From: Pseudophaeomoniella oleicola
Taxonomy: Eukaryota > Ascomycota > Eurotiomycetes > Phaeomoniellales > Phaeomoniellaceae
NCBI GenBank assembly: GCA_003868215.1
Contig: QWDQ01000001.1
Location: 496,001-560,000 of the forward strand
DNA length: 64,000 bases
Direction: 5' to 3'
Numbering within the stretch: position 1 is the stretch's first letter; every line of letters starts with the position of its first letter. The notes beneath the pieces were generated by a model. It searched no databases, was not told where the DNA came from, and worked only from the letters and a program-made list of their open reading frames with translations. A program made the position numbers and the translations under genes. Positions 53,351 through 64,000 of this stretch are shown one piece after another.

Positions 53351-56300
53351 TGTCGGTGGTCGATAGAAGAGAAAAGTGACGAAGGTTAGATTTCACGCGT
53401 TGATTTGATTACCGAATTTGCTGTACATGCGTTCTTCTTTCTGTATATACCCCATTGTTTCCCGAAAGATAGAATGAGAGTAGACTGGAGAAGTAAATAT
53501 ACCTGCATCTTTCTGTACTTGGTACCTTTTATCTTGTCCCTCTTATGTATCTACCTGCTTACCATCATTAATAGCTTTCCAACATGCACAACCTCAGCAA
53601 GCAAAGCCCTCCTCTCCCAGTCTCCCATCTCCCAATTTCCCAATCTCCAGTTCTTTTCTTTTCCCTCCCTTTTTCTTCTCATTCTTTGTTGTTGCTATCA
53701 TCAAGTATAGTATGCACACACACGAGGGAAGGTTAATTAGGAAGGAAAAGAAGGAAGGAAAGAAAGCTGAGTACATATGCAGGTTAATTAGGTAAAGGTA
53801 AAAGGAAGGAAGGAAAGGGGGAACAGAACCTCGTATTGCCCGCCCGCCCCTATCTCCTATTTTTGGGGGCCGGGGGTTTGTCGATACCTAATTACAGTTC
53901 ATATCCACGCAGTCATATCCTCGTCCTCGTCGTCGTCGTTTCTCTCTTTCTTGAGATAAATTATTTGATTGAGAGATAGATACTGTAGGCGCCTAGGTAC
54001 GTACCTACATGGGGACCTACCTACCTAGGTACATGGGTGGTGTGCTAAGATGGACTTGTTAGATATTGGGTATCGGTATCACTTAAGGTGATTATTCCAT
54101 TTCATCAACATCAACATCATGTAATTTAACCAACCGTCCGTAAGTACCTAGGTAGGTAGGTGATTAGAGAGATAGATAGTGATTATGTGAGAAATCAAGA
54201 CAACCCAAAAACCCGCCGTGACCGTTGATGGTGATGGTGATGCTCTTCGTCTACCTTACGTCCATAGCGATAAACCAAAAAAAAAATTAACCCCCAAAAC
54301 TAAGAACCTCGGCAATTCAGTAACCGCGGAATTTGATGGGGGGGGGGGGGATGATATTTGCCGATGGTTTTCTTAGTCAGTATTACTATAGATAGCTAGG
54401 TAGGTAGGAAGAAGAAGGGGAGAGATGGTCAATTGCCGGTGGTGGTGATTGAATCGGTAACATGGTACCGCAGTTAACTTATCAGGTGGTTTGTATGCAA
54501 TGTAGGGTGCGTAACCCCTACTTACTACTAGTAATTACGACAGCGATATACATAATAGTTAGGGAAGTGGAGGGGAGGAGGCAAGAGGGGAGGGGTGAAG
54601 TGAGTGAGAGACTGAGTGGAAATGTTTCGAAAAGCATGCTGCTGGGCTGGGCGGAGTACAGAGTATGTGTCAGTTACCAGGTATCTATCTACCCTTTTGC
54701 ATGTTGATCGCTGATCGAAGGGCCCTGCCTCAGCGTTCGGCTGGCCTCATTCATGGCTTCCACAATATTGCGATGAGTGCTGGGTGGGGGGGTTCAGAAG
54801 GTCAAACGAAACAACCGTCGCCGCTGAGAGACAAAGGGTCATCTATACGAGGACAGGGCCTGAGACGAAGACGTGTACAGAGTCAAGTGTACGAAGCGGA
54901 AAGAAGGATAGTTAGTCCCCGGTCAACGGTGGGATGAGTAGTAAGCGGAGGTGACCGCCCGCAAGCCGCCGAGAAGGGGGGTTGTGGTCGTCGTTGATCG
55001 ACCGTTTTCTTTTTGAGACCGTTACTTACTAAAAAGCTAAACCACATAGTTGATAGTTCGTTTGGAACGAATTGCTTGAAACGAAACGACAAAGGGGAGA
55101 TCAGTGTCGGTACCGTAGATACCTACTAGCGTGACCCGGCGGCGTGGATACGGATTATGGATTGTTTGTTGTTGTCGCAGGGATGTAAATTATAGTTGAC
55201 CAGAATTGGGAAGGTATACCTTGCTCCATATCGTAGTACGTAGTAGATTTACTACTATTTTAGTCCTGGAGGGGTGAAGAGGTTGAATGATTCTCTCTCG
55301 GGTCCCATGCCGGGTCTAATAACATGTAAACGCAATGGGATACTGTTCAGTCCGATATGTTTGTAGCAGTTGTGAAGCTACTCGCATTTTGAGTAAGAAT
55401 GGTCCCTTGTAACAATCTTGTAGAGTGCTGTGACACTGTAAGTCCTGCGTAGGTATTGGCTCTACTGTTGTATGTGTTTCTCCAGCCGTCAGTTGCGATC
55501 GTGACTGAATGTTTCTTCTTCGATGATCCTGCGCATGACAAGTACTGTACGATACAGTTGAGAAAGCGTTAGGCACACAGATTGACACGAAATAGCGCAG
55601 CACAGACCAGAGATAATGGTTCTAGGATAGCAGAGTGGTGCGCGCATTATCGAAAACTGTATACTTGCGCCGACATATGGTCATTGCTTTGTGGCCGATG
55701 TCTTTGCTCACAACTTGTGGTGAAGAAGACCAAATGGCGCCGAAAGCGATGGTATCGGTCTACCATAAGTTAGTACCGTACTGTATTCGGTCGCTCTGGT
55801 CCGTGTCAAGACAGGAGGTTGCAAGTCGTGGATAGACCGTTGGGTAACTAGGAGACGCCTCACTTTCCAAGACAATCCCAAATAAGGATTTGGTTTGATT
55901 GACGGCCATGGTGCTAGATAGATTCCTGGGCGATAAAAGGCTTGTTTGGTATGGACCGTTGGCTTCGGGCGTCAGATAGGGTAATGATCGATGCTCCAAG
56001 AACAAGCAGAAAGGGGTGGAGGATCGACAGGGAAGTTGTTTACTCCGTAGTAGGCCGATTTGGCTCGAGTCTCATCAGAGTAGCTTCCATCAAGCCTAAA
56101 AAAGGTTACCAAGAGACTTCAACGTTGCTAGAGGGCATAGTACCATGGTATGTCGTATCCTTGCCCTTTTCGGGTCATTCGGTCTAGCAACCGTGTGGTT
56201 ACATACAATAGTACATGCCAGGACGGTGGTTGCTGTACTAATGAAAAGTGTCTCGACAGTTGAAGCTTAGCCGTGATAAGATCACTCGTCAATCTGAGCA

Positions 56301-59300
56301 AAATAGCCTGTAGTGGGGGTGGTCCTCAGTCGATGTCCTCGTGCCTCAAGGATAGTTGTCCACCTCATCACTAGGTACTGACCAACCTAGCGAACGCCTT
56401 GACTTGAGCGTCCGGATTCGTCGTTCTCGTCGATCAAGAGGAATCCAAGCATCTCCGCCTTCTCCGATCTATTGAGGACGTTCGTTTCCGTCGTCAGCTT
56501 CCCATCCCGGAGAAACCCATGCACATGCACATCCAACTCGATGCTTTCCGAAGATTCGCAGGATGCCGATGTGCTGTGTTTTCCATGTACTCGTCGCAGC
56601 TACTGAGTAGATAGCTGATCATCCGTCATCTGAGTTTCAAATTGGCGGAAGGTGGAAAGCTTGGGCGTTGAGGTGCCGCTTGAGCATTTCAGTGGCTTAT
56701 TGTAGGCACAGTATCGGAACAATAGAACAAACACATTGACCAGAAGATCCTAATGAGGTATGTTTATTCCCCGGTGATATGGCGAAAGGCAGAACCCTGG
56801 GTGCTATCCGTACGGAACATCAGAGGCTATGGAGCATCTTCCCCGTGGAGACCCCAAGGAGTCATGAGAGACTCTTGGTCACATATCACACAACGACCAA
56901 GTTACATGAAGAATGAGAATGGGGACGGAGACTGCGCTCTCTGGCTATGTTAGACGTCACTTTACTGTCAATGTCGGTGTATCGGGCAGAAAATTCCCTC
57001 TGGAATCCTCGAGCTGCGTGAGCCATTTTTAGCGGTGAAGAAAGAAAACGCACAACGGTCAAAGATCAGAATGTGTTCAGCTGCAGATTCTGCTATGGAA
57101 CTACTGAGTAATGTGAGTACACTGGTGAGGGACATGCATCGATCGATGACAGGAAGCAGTGGGAATCTGCAGGACCTCCCATATGTAATTCCAAAGACAA
57201 GGAAGAGGGATTGCGGCTTATGCTCGCTGTTACGATGATAAATTTTTTTTATTTAGCAGCAAACGACAGTGATATTCTGTGAATTAGTAAAATGATGCAG
57301 TTCCCTGACTCGCTAGAGGCGGCGCCAACAGGTACAGTCGCGTGGGTGCAACGCGAAGAAAAGAAATCTCTTCCTTTTCCGTTCCGCTTATAGCAGTGAA
57401 CGCGTCGTGGATGCAGATATCGATGTAGATATAAAGGCAGACGCAGAGGGAGACGCAGGAGAAAGCCGGATACACAACACGGCTCGACGGTATTGACGGT
57501 GCCTTTATTGTATGTACACGTCAAGTCAAGCCGTGTATATGCAGATCCAGGAACCACTTGATGTCCAGGAAAAACACGCTCACGAACGCGTGAGACGTGC
57601 AGTTGCATCCGACGATGTCTCAGCAGTCTCGGTCATCACGAGAACTGAAGTGTCGATGGGAACATGCTGCAGGATTCTACTTCTGCTTCTTCTCCCAATT
57701 TGTCTGTGTACGTACCAGCTGCGAACATATATGCACTACATCCCTCAATATCGGGTATTGTCTACGGATTGATCACCCAGGATCTTGCTCAATACTCGGC
57801 CGATAACTGCTGCTCTCCTCGACATGGATATCGAGAGACGGTTCTTCATACCGATTCGCCGTGACGCGTTCACAGAACGTCGAGAAAAGCAAAAGCAAAA
57901 GCAAAAGCAAAAACAAAAGCAGGAACGCCAGTTCCTCCAAGTTAATTATGACAGTTTGCCAGACGGCTCGCTAACTTACGAATAACTTCCGCCTCAATCA
58001 GAACAGGCCGACCAAAGTATATGCAAGCCTCATCACTACACTTTGCCTTCCCTCCCGCACTTTCTTCCGCGCACTTCCAGCCAGGTTGGCTGCTAGAGTA
58101 CTTACTACGTAGTAGAGTAGGTGGCACACGGTTTGGTTGGCGTACTGCGTGTGGAAATTGATAACTATATCTTCCGATCCTACTACGTACACGATAACGG
58201 TCTTGGGTGGTGGCTGGCACCGTTATACACTGCGAAGACGCCGGGAGTTACGAATATGAACGGCAGCGAGTCCGGTCCAAATACGAAAAGCCGCATTGCA
58301 TACCTCCTACTATTAGGTAGGTACAGTACAATGTAAGCGCCGCCGATGCCCGAAAGATATTTCATTCGCGAGTTAGCAGTCCTGCGGTCAGCAAAGTGAC
58401 ATACTACTACTACTGCTGCTGCTGCTACTACTAACTTACGTACATGCGGAGAGAGTAAAATCATCACTGCGTCAATCATTAATGTGCTCACGATATACTC
58501 TCTCACTATGGACCAGCAGCTACTTTTAGGCCTTCAACCACGCATTTATGGTCCTACGTACTACTACGCGTGGATTATGGGTCAATCCCCCAAGGAGGAT
58601 CCCCGTCGTCGGTCTATGGACATATTGGCTGTCCATTGACACTGCTGTAGGGACAGGGGAAGGGAAGCCTCGAATATTACATCTATAATAATATACTACC
58701 AGGAAGAGGACCTATGCCTTTACACCCCTGAGAAGAAGACATGAAGGCCCCTCGTAACACAATACTTCGATACTGTTCCTACGGTCTTCGACGCAGGGAT
58801 TTGGCAGACTACTGCTTGCCGACACCAAGTCAAGCGATGCTAACTTAGTATCTGGCCGCCTTGCAATTTGGATCAAAGCTACGGGTGCAAGTTGCGAGAC
58901 TCACAATAAATGTTGTGATGATCCGAATGCTGATCTGGTTCTTACTCTCGCTACCCAACGAGGCCAAGCGAGAGCCAAGTCGACTAGAACTTCCACTGGG
59001 AGACCAGGATACTCGGTGGATCAACCTTTTTCTCTTGACCTCTTGGAGATTTTGTTGTTCGCCGATCTCTGTGCTTTGCCGACGGCACGATGAGTACTAT
59101 ACATGGTTGTTCCGTATACTACGTAGTAATCCTTCGACTATAGGAGTATAGTATACTGTACAGTAGTAGGAGTCGGGGCAGTGATGGATGATACAAGCTC
59201 GACAGCAAGTGGGAGTGCTCATGAAAGGCCCCCCGCCGGTCCAGAGCATTGGCGGCGTACTTGTGGTTATACAATGGTCCAATGGATCACCAGCATTGAT

Positions 59301-61715
59301 GGTATGCAGTATCCAACAGCCAACGGACATTATGTACGGAGTATTCTAGGGCATTTACACTACACGACCAGTGCGTTGAGGCGTGAGGCATTGCTTCAAT
59401 CATAGGGCCAAGCGAACAACGGTAAATGCCACTTGCATTAGTCGTTCCGCCGGATACATCTCACAATCGGGTAAACGTATTGGCGACGAGACAGTTCTGC
59501 ATTGACGATTGACCGTTTGTCGTGTGAGCACGATCAGGTTACAAGCATTGATATTTTCGTTGTCGATTCCAGGCCACAGTGTGAGTCTGCATCCCTGGTT
59601 GATACCCAAGATTATCAACACAACACGATACGACATGGCACAACACCCAATCTGCAGTTCATCTATCACGCTTTTGGAAATCTGCAAGTTTACCCTAAGG
59701 AGGCTTGCTTGCTACGTGAAATCCTAGGAACTACATCTGGCCGAGCGACATCGGTTGGGGCTGGCGTGCTCAGTAGCGCGCCTTTTCCTGCTGCGCCGTT
59801 GCATTGGAAAATCGCTGATCCCTGGGTCCATGGTGTCAACGATTGAATATCCCACACTTTTCCCAATCCTCAATTTAGCGGATTGCACTGCATAGCGGCG
59901 ACATGGTTATTGTGCCGTCCCTGCTCGAAATGATTGCTGACCGCAATGTTTCCTTTCCGTGGATCATTTCTGGCCTCTTCGAGATCTTTCATCTCGTGTC
60001 ATAGTCATGTTGGTTTTCGAGATCAGAATCGACCGGGCGAAGCACAAGAGCAGTAGTGGGCCCCTACCTCTTGGTGAGAGGTAATTTCTATTGTCTGCAG
60101 CACTTACTAACTAATTACTAAACGGAGGCTTTTCATCGAGCAACCCAATTCAAATCCACAGCCAATTTACGTAGTAACTGACTAACACCTAGAAAAAGAA
60201 CCTCTACCGATTTCGGGCTTATCGCGTTGGCGTGCCTCTAACAACCACGCTGCTGGTCCTCACGAAACTCCCAGAACTCAAATCCAACGGGTAACGCTCT
60301 CCGACACGCGCGTGTAGGGGGGAGGGTGGATGGCTCCTCCAGAGGCTGTGTGCTGCTCCAGTTGCAAAGATACTATTTACTACTACGTGGTACGGAGTAG
60401 TATGTCGATACTCGGGACCCGCATCGTGGTACTTGACTGCTAGAGCAAGTACGGACCTACAGGAAACCAACTGCATAACGCCAATCTGCACTATGTACCT
60501 GACAAGCGAACTTTCGTTCGAATCCTCCTGGCTAGTCTCTTGCATCGGCACAAACTAACGTGCTCCAACCTCAGGGTTCAGGGGACCTTTCCCCTGGTCG
60601 CTCTTTACTCAACTCGGCACAAGTGTGCTTCCGCTTTATCGTTCAATATCGGGACCACCTCCATCTTGGAAGATAACAGACGAATCAAACAATCGCCTTG
60701 TTCGCCTCGGCATTCTAGCCACTCACTCTTAGCGTCTGTTTCTTCTACATGGCGGGAACAGGGACTGTTAGTCCCGCTGCTAATGTATGGTTACAATACA
60801 AATCTATGGGTGATGCGTATCCAACGGGTAACAGCGTGAGAGGATAGTCCCCTCTCATTCTTATGCATATGGCGTATCCATCCCCAGGAACACTCATCAC
60901 TGCATCTGGTTCTCTTTACTTGCCAGTGACAATCCAGATCTTGTCTCAGCCAAGTCGAGTCCGTCAGCCAACTCGTTGCTCGTCTTCCGTTGTCGCCTCG
61001 CTCTTTTTTTTCTTGCTGTACCACCAACTTGCATATCGCTTTCGAGTGAGATTAATGTTCCGGTTGTAACGAGCACACTACCTGTACGCCTGTCACAACC
61101 CTCTGCAGGATTGGTCGTCTACGAGCTTGCATTGCACCATCAGACTGCATGTCTATGGTCATTATCTGGGAAAACCTGAAGTATTCACAGCGTACCGGCA
61201 GGGGTCTCGACAAATATCTCAACTGAAACCGTCAACCTTGGCTGGGACATGGGAGCACATTGAAGCATTTCACGAATCCTAGCATAATAGCATATTGTTA
61301 CTATCCAAAGCCCTGTGTAAGGACTTACTCTTGGTACGTTTCCTACACACATCTGCGGCCTCTCCTTTCCCTCAGGCATATGTACGTCTACTGTTCGTGT
61401 TGAAAATATGACATCGGAATCTAACTTGATTCCCAGCCCGCTGCACCGCATACCACCCCTGCATATCGAGTCCGACAACTCTGCATGGTGTCTCAGGACG
61501 CGCGACCCGCCGATCTATATATTTTCAATATCGACCTGTAACGCCGGCCGAAGCTTGCATCGAACGCTTGTCACTCCCGTCCATAGTCTTGGCTTCATAA
61601 GTCTGCAATTGGTGTGAGACCATAGAGAAAGCATTGTCTACGACTCCCTTGGAAATATTCGTGGCATGCTTTGGTCATCGGTCACGTACGAATAGCAGGA
61701 TTCTACGCTGGAGTG
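53351..61715. other. 8.3-kb gene desert
   Basis: No ORF here is longer than 119 codons, none resembles a protein family, and I could not build a spliced gene. It holds CT-rich DNA (53590-53690), purine-rich GGAAGGAA tracts (53740-53820), TAGGTAGGTA motifs (54000, 54150, 54400), a 12-base G run near 54340, and several TACGTAGTA words. It ends at the promoter of the CRIB gene. A long 5' leader, a non-coding RNA or a degraded repeat are all possible. Confidence 0.55.
57886..57926. repeat. AAAAGC hexanucleotide repeat, about 6 copies
   Basis: Tandem AAAAGC units with one AAAAAC variant near the end. Confidence 0.8.
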
Positions 61716-64000
61716 ATGGATAGGACGTCTGCATTCTTTGGGGTGAGGCCGGCTACATCTCATGGCAAGGAATCTAGCCCCATGTCGGGGTTCCCTGCGG
61801 AGAAAGAGACAAAAGGCAAGCGGTTGTCGAAGGTTGTATCTCGGTCAAGGAGCAACACGTTGAGCTCAACAACGTCATCATTCGAATCCCCGCCGTCATC
61901 TGTTGCGTCCGCTGAGGAGACGACGAGGCCAATGTCCAGAGGCGATGTTGTGTCGCTTTACACACCAGGACACGAACAGAAGCCGTCGGCGAGATCCTTC
62001 CTCGCACGTGGCGGTCGCATGTTGAAGCGTCAAGGGAGCAAATTCAATCTTTTGACGTTGAATGAGGAAACATCAGACGATGCAGCAAGGGGCTCGAGCG
62101 ATAAGGATGATCCTTTCCGGGGTCGCAGCAAATCGGCCTCGGCCAGAGGTTGGTCGCCGTAAACCTGCTATAGAAGATCAATAACTAACTGCTCGATAGG
62201 TTCCGTGATGAAGAAGCCCATCTCCCACCCGTTTGATTTCCAGCATGTTATCCACACTCGCAGAGAAGACGTCGAGAAACTCGAAAAGGAAACTTCCCAG
62301 CTGAAATCGGCAGATGTCGAGTCTGGTCACCGGTCCCCGCCCTATTCTCCTTTTCGCCCAAATGTGTTCGAGAACTTCTCTTCAGAGGAACTAGAACCTA
62401 CTAATGGACCCATGACGGGTTCGGACGATCGGGCTCAGTCTCCTGCAAATCTCCCTGGACCTCCCCGACTGATACGGACATCTACTATGCCAGCTGAATT
62501 CGGTGCTGGCTTTCGCACTTCGAGAGCGATTGACAACTTCTCTCGTCCTGGTCCACGGTCACCGCAGGCACCAATATCGCCCCCAGGTCGGCGGTCATCT
62601 CGCAATGCCTTTGCAGTTTCGGACCTTGATCGAATGGTCTCAGGAGGTGCGGATGGACATCGTGTTACGTCTCCAATCCTACCCTTCATGCCGGTGGGGA
62701 ATGCGGTTACAACCATTGATGATAGCGCCCGGGTCTTGAAGCAGAGGCCACTTCCACCACTCCAGACAGATCTTGGGCCATTGCTGGAGGAAGGCGAGAA
62801 CATATCTCCGAAGGGTACGACGTCATACCCTCCAGCTTCTCGATCCTCGCTCAAATACGCCCATTCGTCGCCTTCGTTGCTCAATTCCGCGGAACAGAGT
62901 CCCATTCCACAACCGACCGGACCGCAAGCTTCTCGACGCATATCAACTTTTGACGAAGATCCGGTTGTCCCTGGAACGCCGTTTGTCGTTAATAGCAGGC
63001 CGACTACCAGTGAAGGTACCAACCGATTTTCGATTGGGATTTTCAAACCTGTCGATGATGAATCCTGGGAGGATGATATCGACTACTGCTATGAACATGC
63101 CGCAGAGGCTGACTGTGACTTTGAGTGGACTCGCAGGTCAGATGAGTTTTCTAGAGACGCTCTCCCTTCGTCTCGAGGTTTGCGATTGGCTGCCGGTAGC
63201 ATGGCTCCACTGGAAAAGTCAGTTGATCAAGCTCTATCGCCGACCTTGCCGGAGCTACAACCACGCTCGACTCGCTCCACGTCAACGTTTAGCGAAGTTC
63301 TGACTCCAGCTGCATATTCGGAGGACCGTCGTCAGCAAGAGCTAGCCATTTACAATCCAGAGCATGAGCATGAGCATGTCGCCGGAGATGTAGGCATCTA
63401 TGATGATCTCATCGCGGAGTCGCACGACGATAAGGTCTTCAACATGTATCAGATGGACCGCACGCTCCCTCCGCTTTCTATTTCTTCCCGTGGTAGTCGC
63501 TCCTCGATCAGCAAATATAACTCCCAAGAGAGCATGATGTTGTCACGAGCTGCGTCAATTGTTCGCACCCATCGGTCTTCCAACTCTGCTGGGAGTCTAC
63601 CGGACTTAGTTCACAGCGTGATTAGCAGTCGCGATGGCTCCGAAAGCACCGATGCACGACAATCTGTGATAATCCTACCTCACAGCACCTCCTCCAGCAA
63701 ATTGTCCTTGATGAGTACGCCGAGCAACGCCAGCAGTACGAACATGGTCACTGCTCGCTCGAGCCTGAAACAGCAGACGAGCAGTGACGAAATAAAGATA
63801 GACAGCCCCCGAGGACCATCCAGCCCTATTTCAGAGCAGCCAGAGCTGCCTGTATCTGCCTTCGCTGCTGATCGAATAATGCCGGCACCGCGCAGGTCAT
63901 CTGTGGCCCCTCATGCCGGACATCACACTCACTCAATGTCTGAGTCTGTCGCGCCGCGTAAATACATCGACACAGCTGGTACGCCAGGAAGTGCTAACCA
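61716..64000 (+). CDS. CRIB (p21-Rho-binding) domain, Ser-rich protein; 3' end outside window
   Basis: Exon 1 is 61716-62148; a 51-nt intron (GTTGGT...GATAG, 62149-62199) leads to exon 2, which is open to the window edge (about 744 residues visible). The first exon gives a Ser/Thr/Lys-rich N-terminus (MDRTSAFFGVRPATSHGKES). Immediately after the intron is a CRIB motif, ISHPFDFQHVIHTRR, matching the ISxPxxFxHxxH consensus that binds GTP-loaded Cdc42/Rac. The rest is a long disordered Ser/Pro/Arg-rich chain with many possible phosphosites. This layout fits fungal Rho-GTPase effectors or polarity scaffolds without a kinase domain, at least in the visible part; a kinase further right cannot be excluded. 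Start chosen as the first in-frame ATG, next to the desert. Confidence 0.85.

Noticed and set aside
52558-53379. 273-codon plus-strand frame
   Set aside because: His/Arg/Leu-rich shadow in another frame of the DUF3533 gene.
60495-60545. Possible tRNA from a GTTCGAATCC B-box-like word
   Set aside because: No matching A box, anticodon arm or acceptor stem could be drawn around it.

Overview
The window comes from a filamentous ascomycete (Pezizomycotina). The reasons are many short 45-120 nt GT-AG introns, Zn2Cys6 regulators, a Clr5-ankyrin protein, an Hri1-family protein and UstYa/DUF3328 proteins. Intergenic DNA is rich in short TAGGTAGGTA and TACGTAGTA motifs. I cannot fix the genus; a Eurotiomycete-like fungus is only a guess. 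There are no rRNA or tRNA genes, no CRISPR array, no prophage and no intact transposase.

Layout. 1-12.7 kb: the end of a large membrane protein (+), a multi-exon 2OG-Fe(II) oxygenase-like gene (-) with an unresolved 5' end, a possible small non-autonomous repeat element holding a tiny spliced gene and a near-perfect 65-bp hairpin, a 1231-residue Clr5-ankyrin protein (+), and a CorA-like metal transporter (+). 14-27.4 kb: a hexose-type MFS transporter (-), a Zn2Cys6 regulator (-), an Hri1-like protein (+), a medium-chain enoyl reductase (+), a MATE exporter (+), a Syn8-type SNARE (-) and a small His/Gly-rich membrane protein (-). 27.9-38 kb: a second Zn2Cys6 regulator (-), divergent from a monocarboxylate-type MFS transporter (+), then a full-length ABCC exporter (-).

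38.5-47.8 kb is the most interesting part. It reads as a compact, apparently undescribed fungal RiPP (dikaritin-type) gene cluster. It has a secreted 95-residue precursor with three 18-residue repeats separated by Kex2-type KR/RR sites, two different UstYa-like (DUF3328) proteins with paired HxxHC motifs, an MFS exporter, and a SAM-dependent methyltransferase. The likely flow is: signal peptide entry into the secretory pathway, Kex2 cutting, trimming of the EPEP leader dipeptides, oxidative cyclisation at the Tyr-Tyr-containing core by the UstY pair, methylation, and export. No tyrosinase, P450 or flavin monooxygenase is present between the precursor and the methyltransferase. The regulator, MFS and ABC genes at 27.9-37.9 kb may be an extension of the cluster.

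48.4-53.4 kb holds ordinary genes: a RING/TRAF-type zinc finger protein, a small mitochondrial-looking protein, and an SNG1/DUF3533 membrane protein. From 53.4 to 61.7 kb is an 8.3-kb gene desert. The last gene (+, running off the right edge) encodes a CRIB-domain, serine-rich protein that should be a Rho-GTPase effector.
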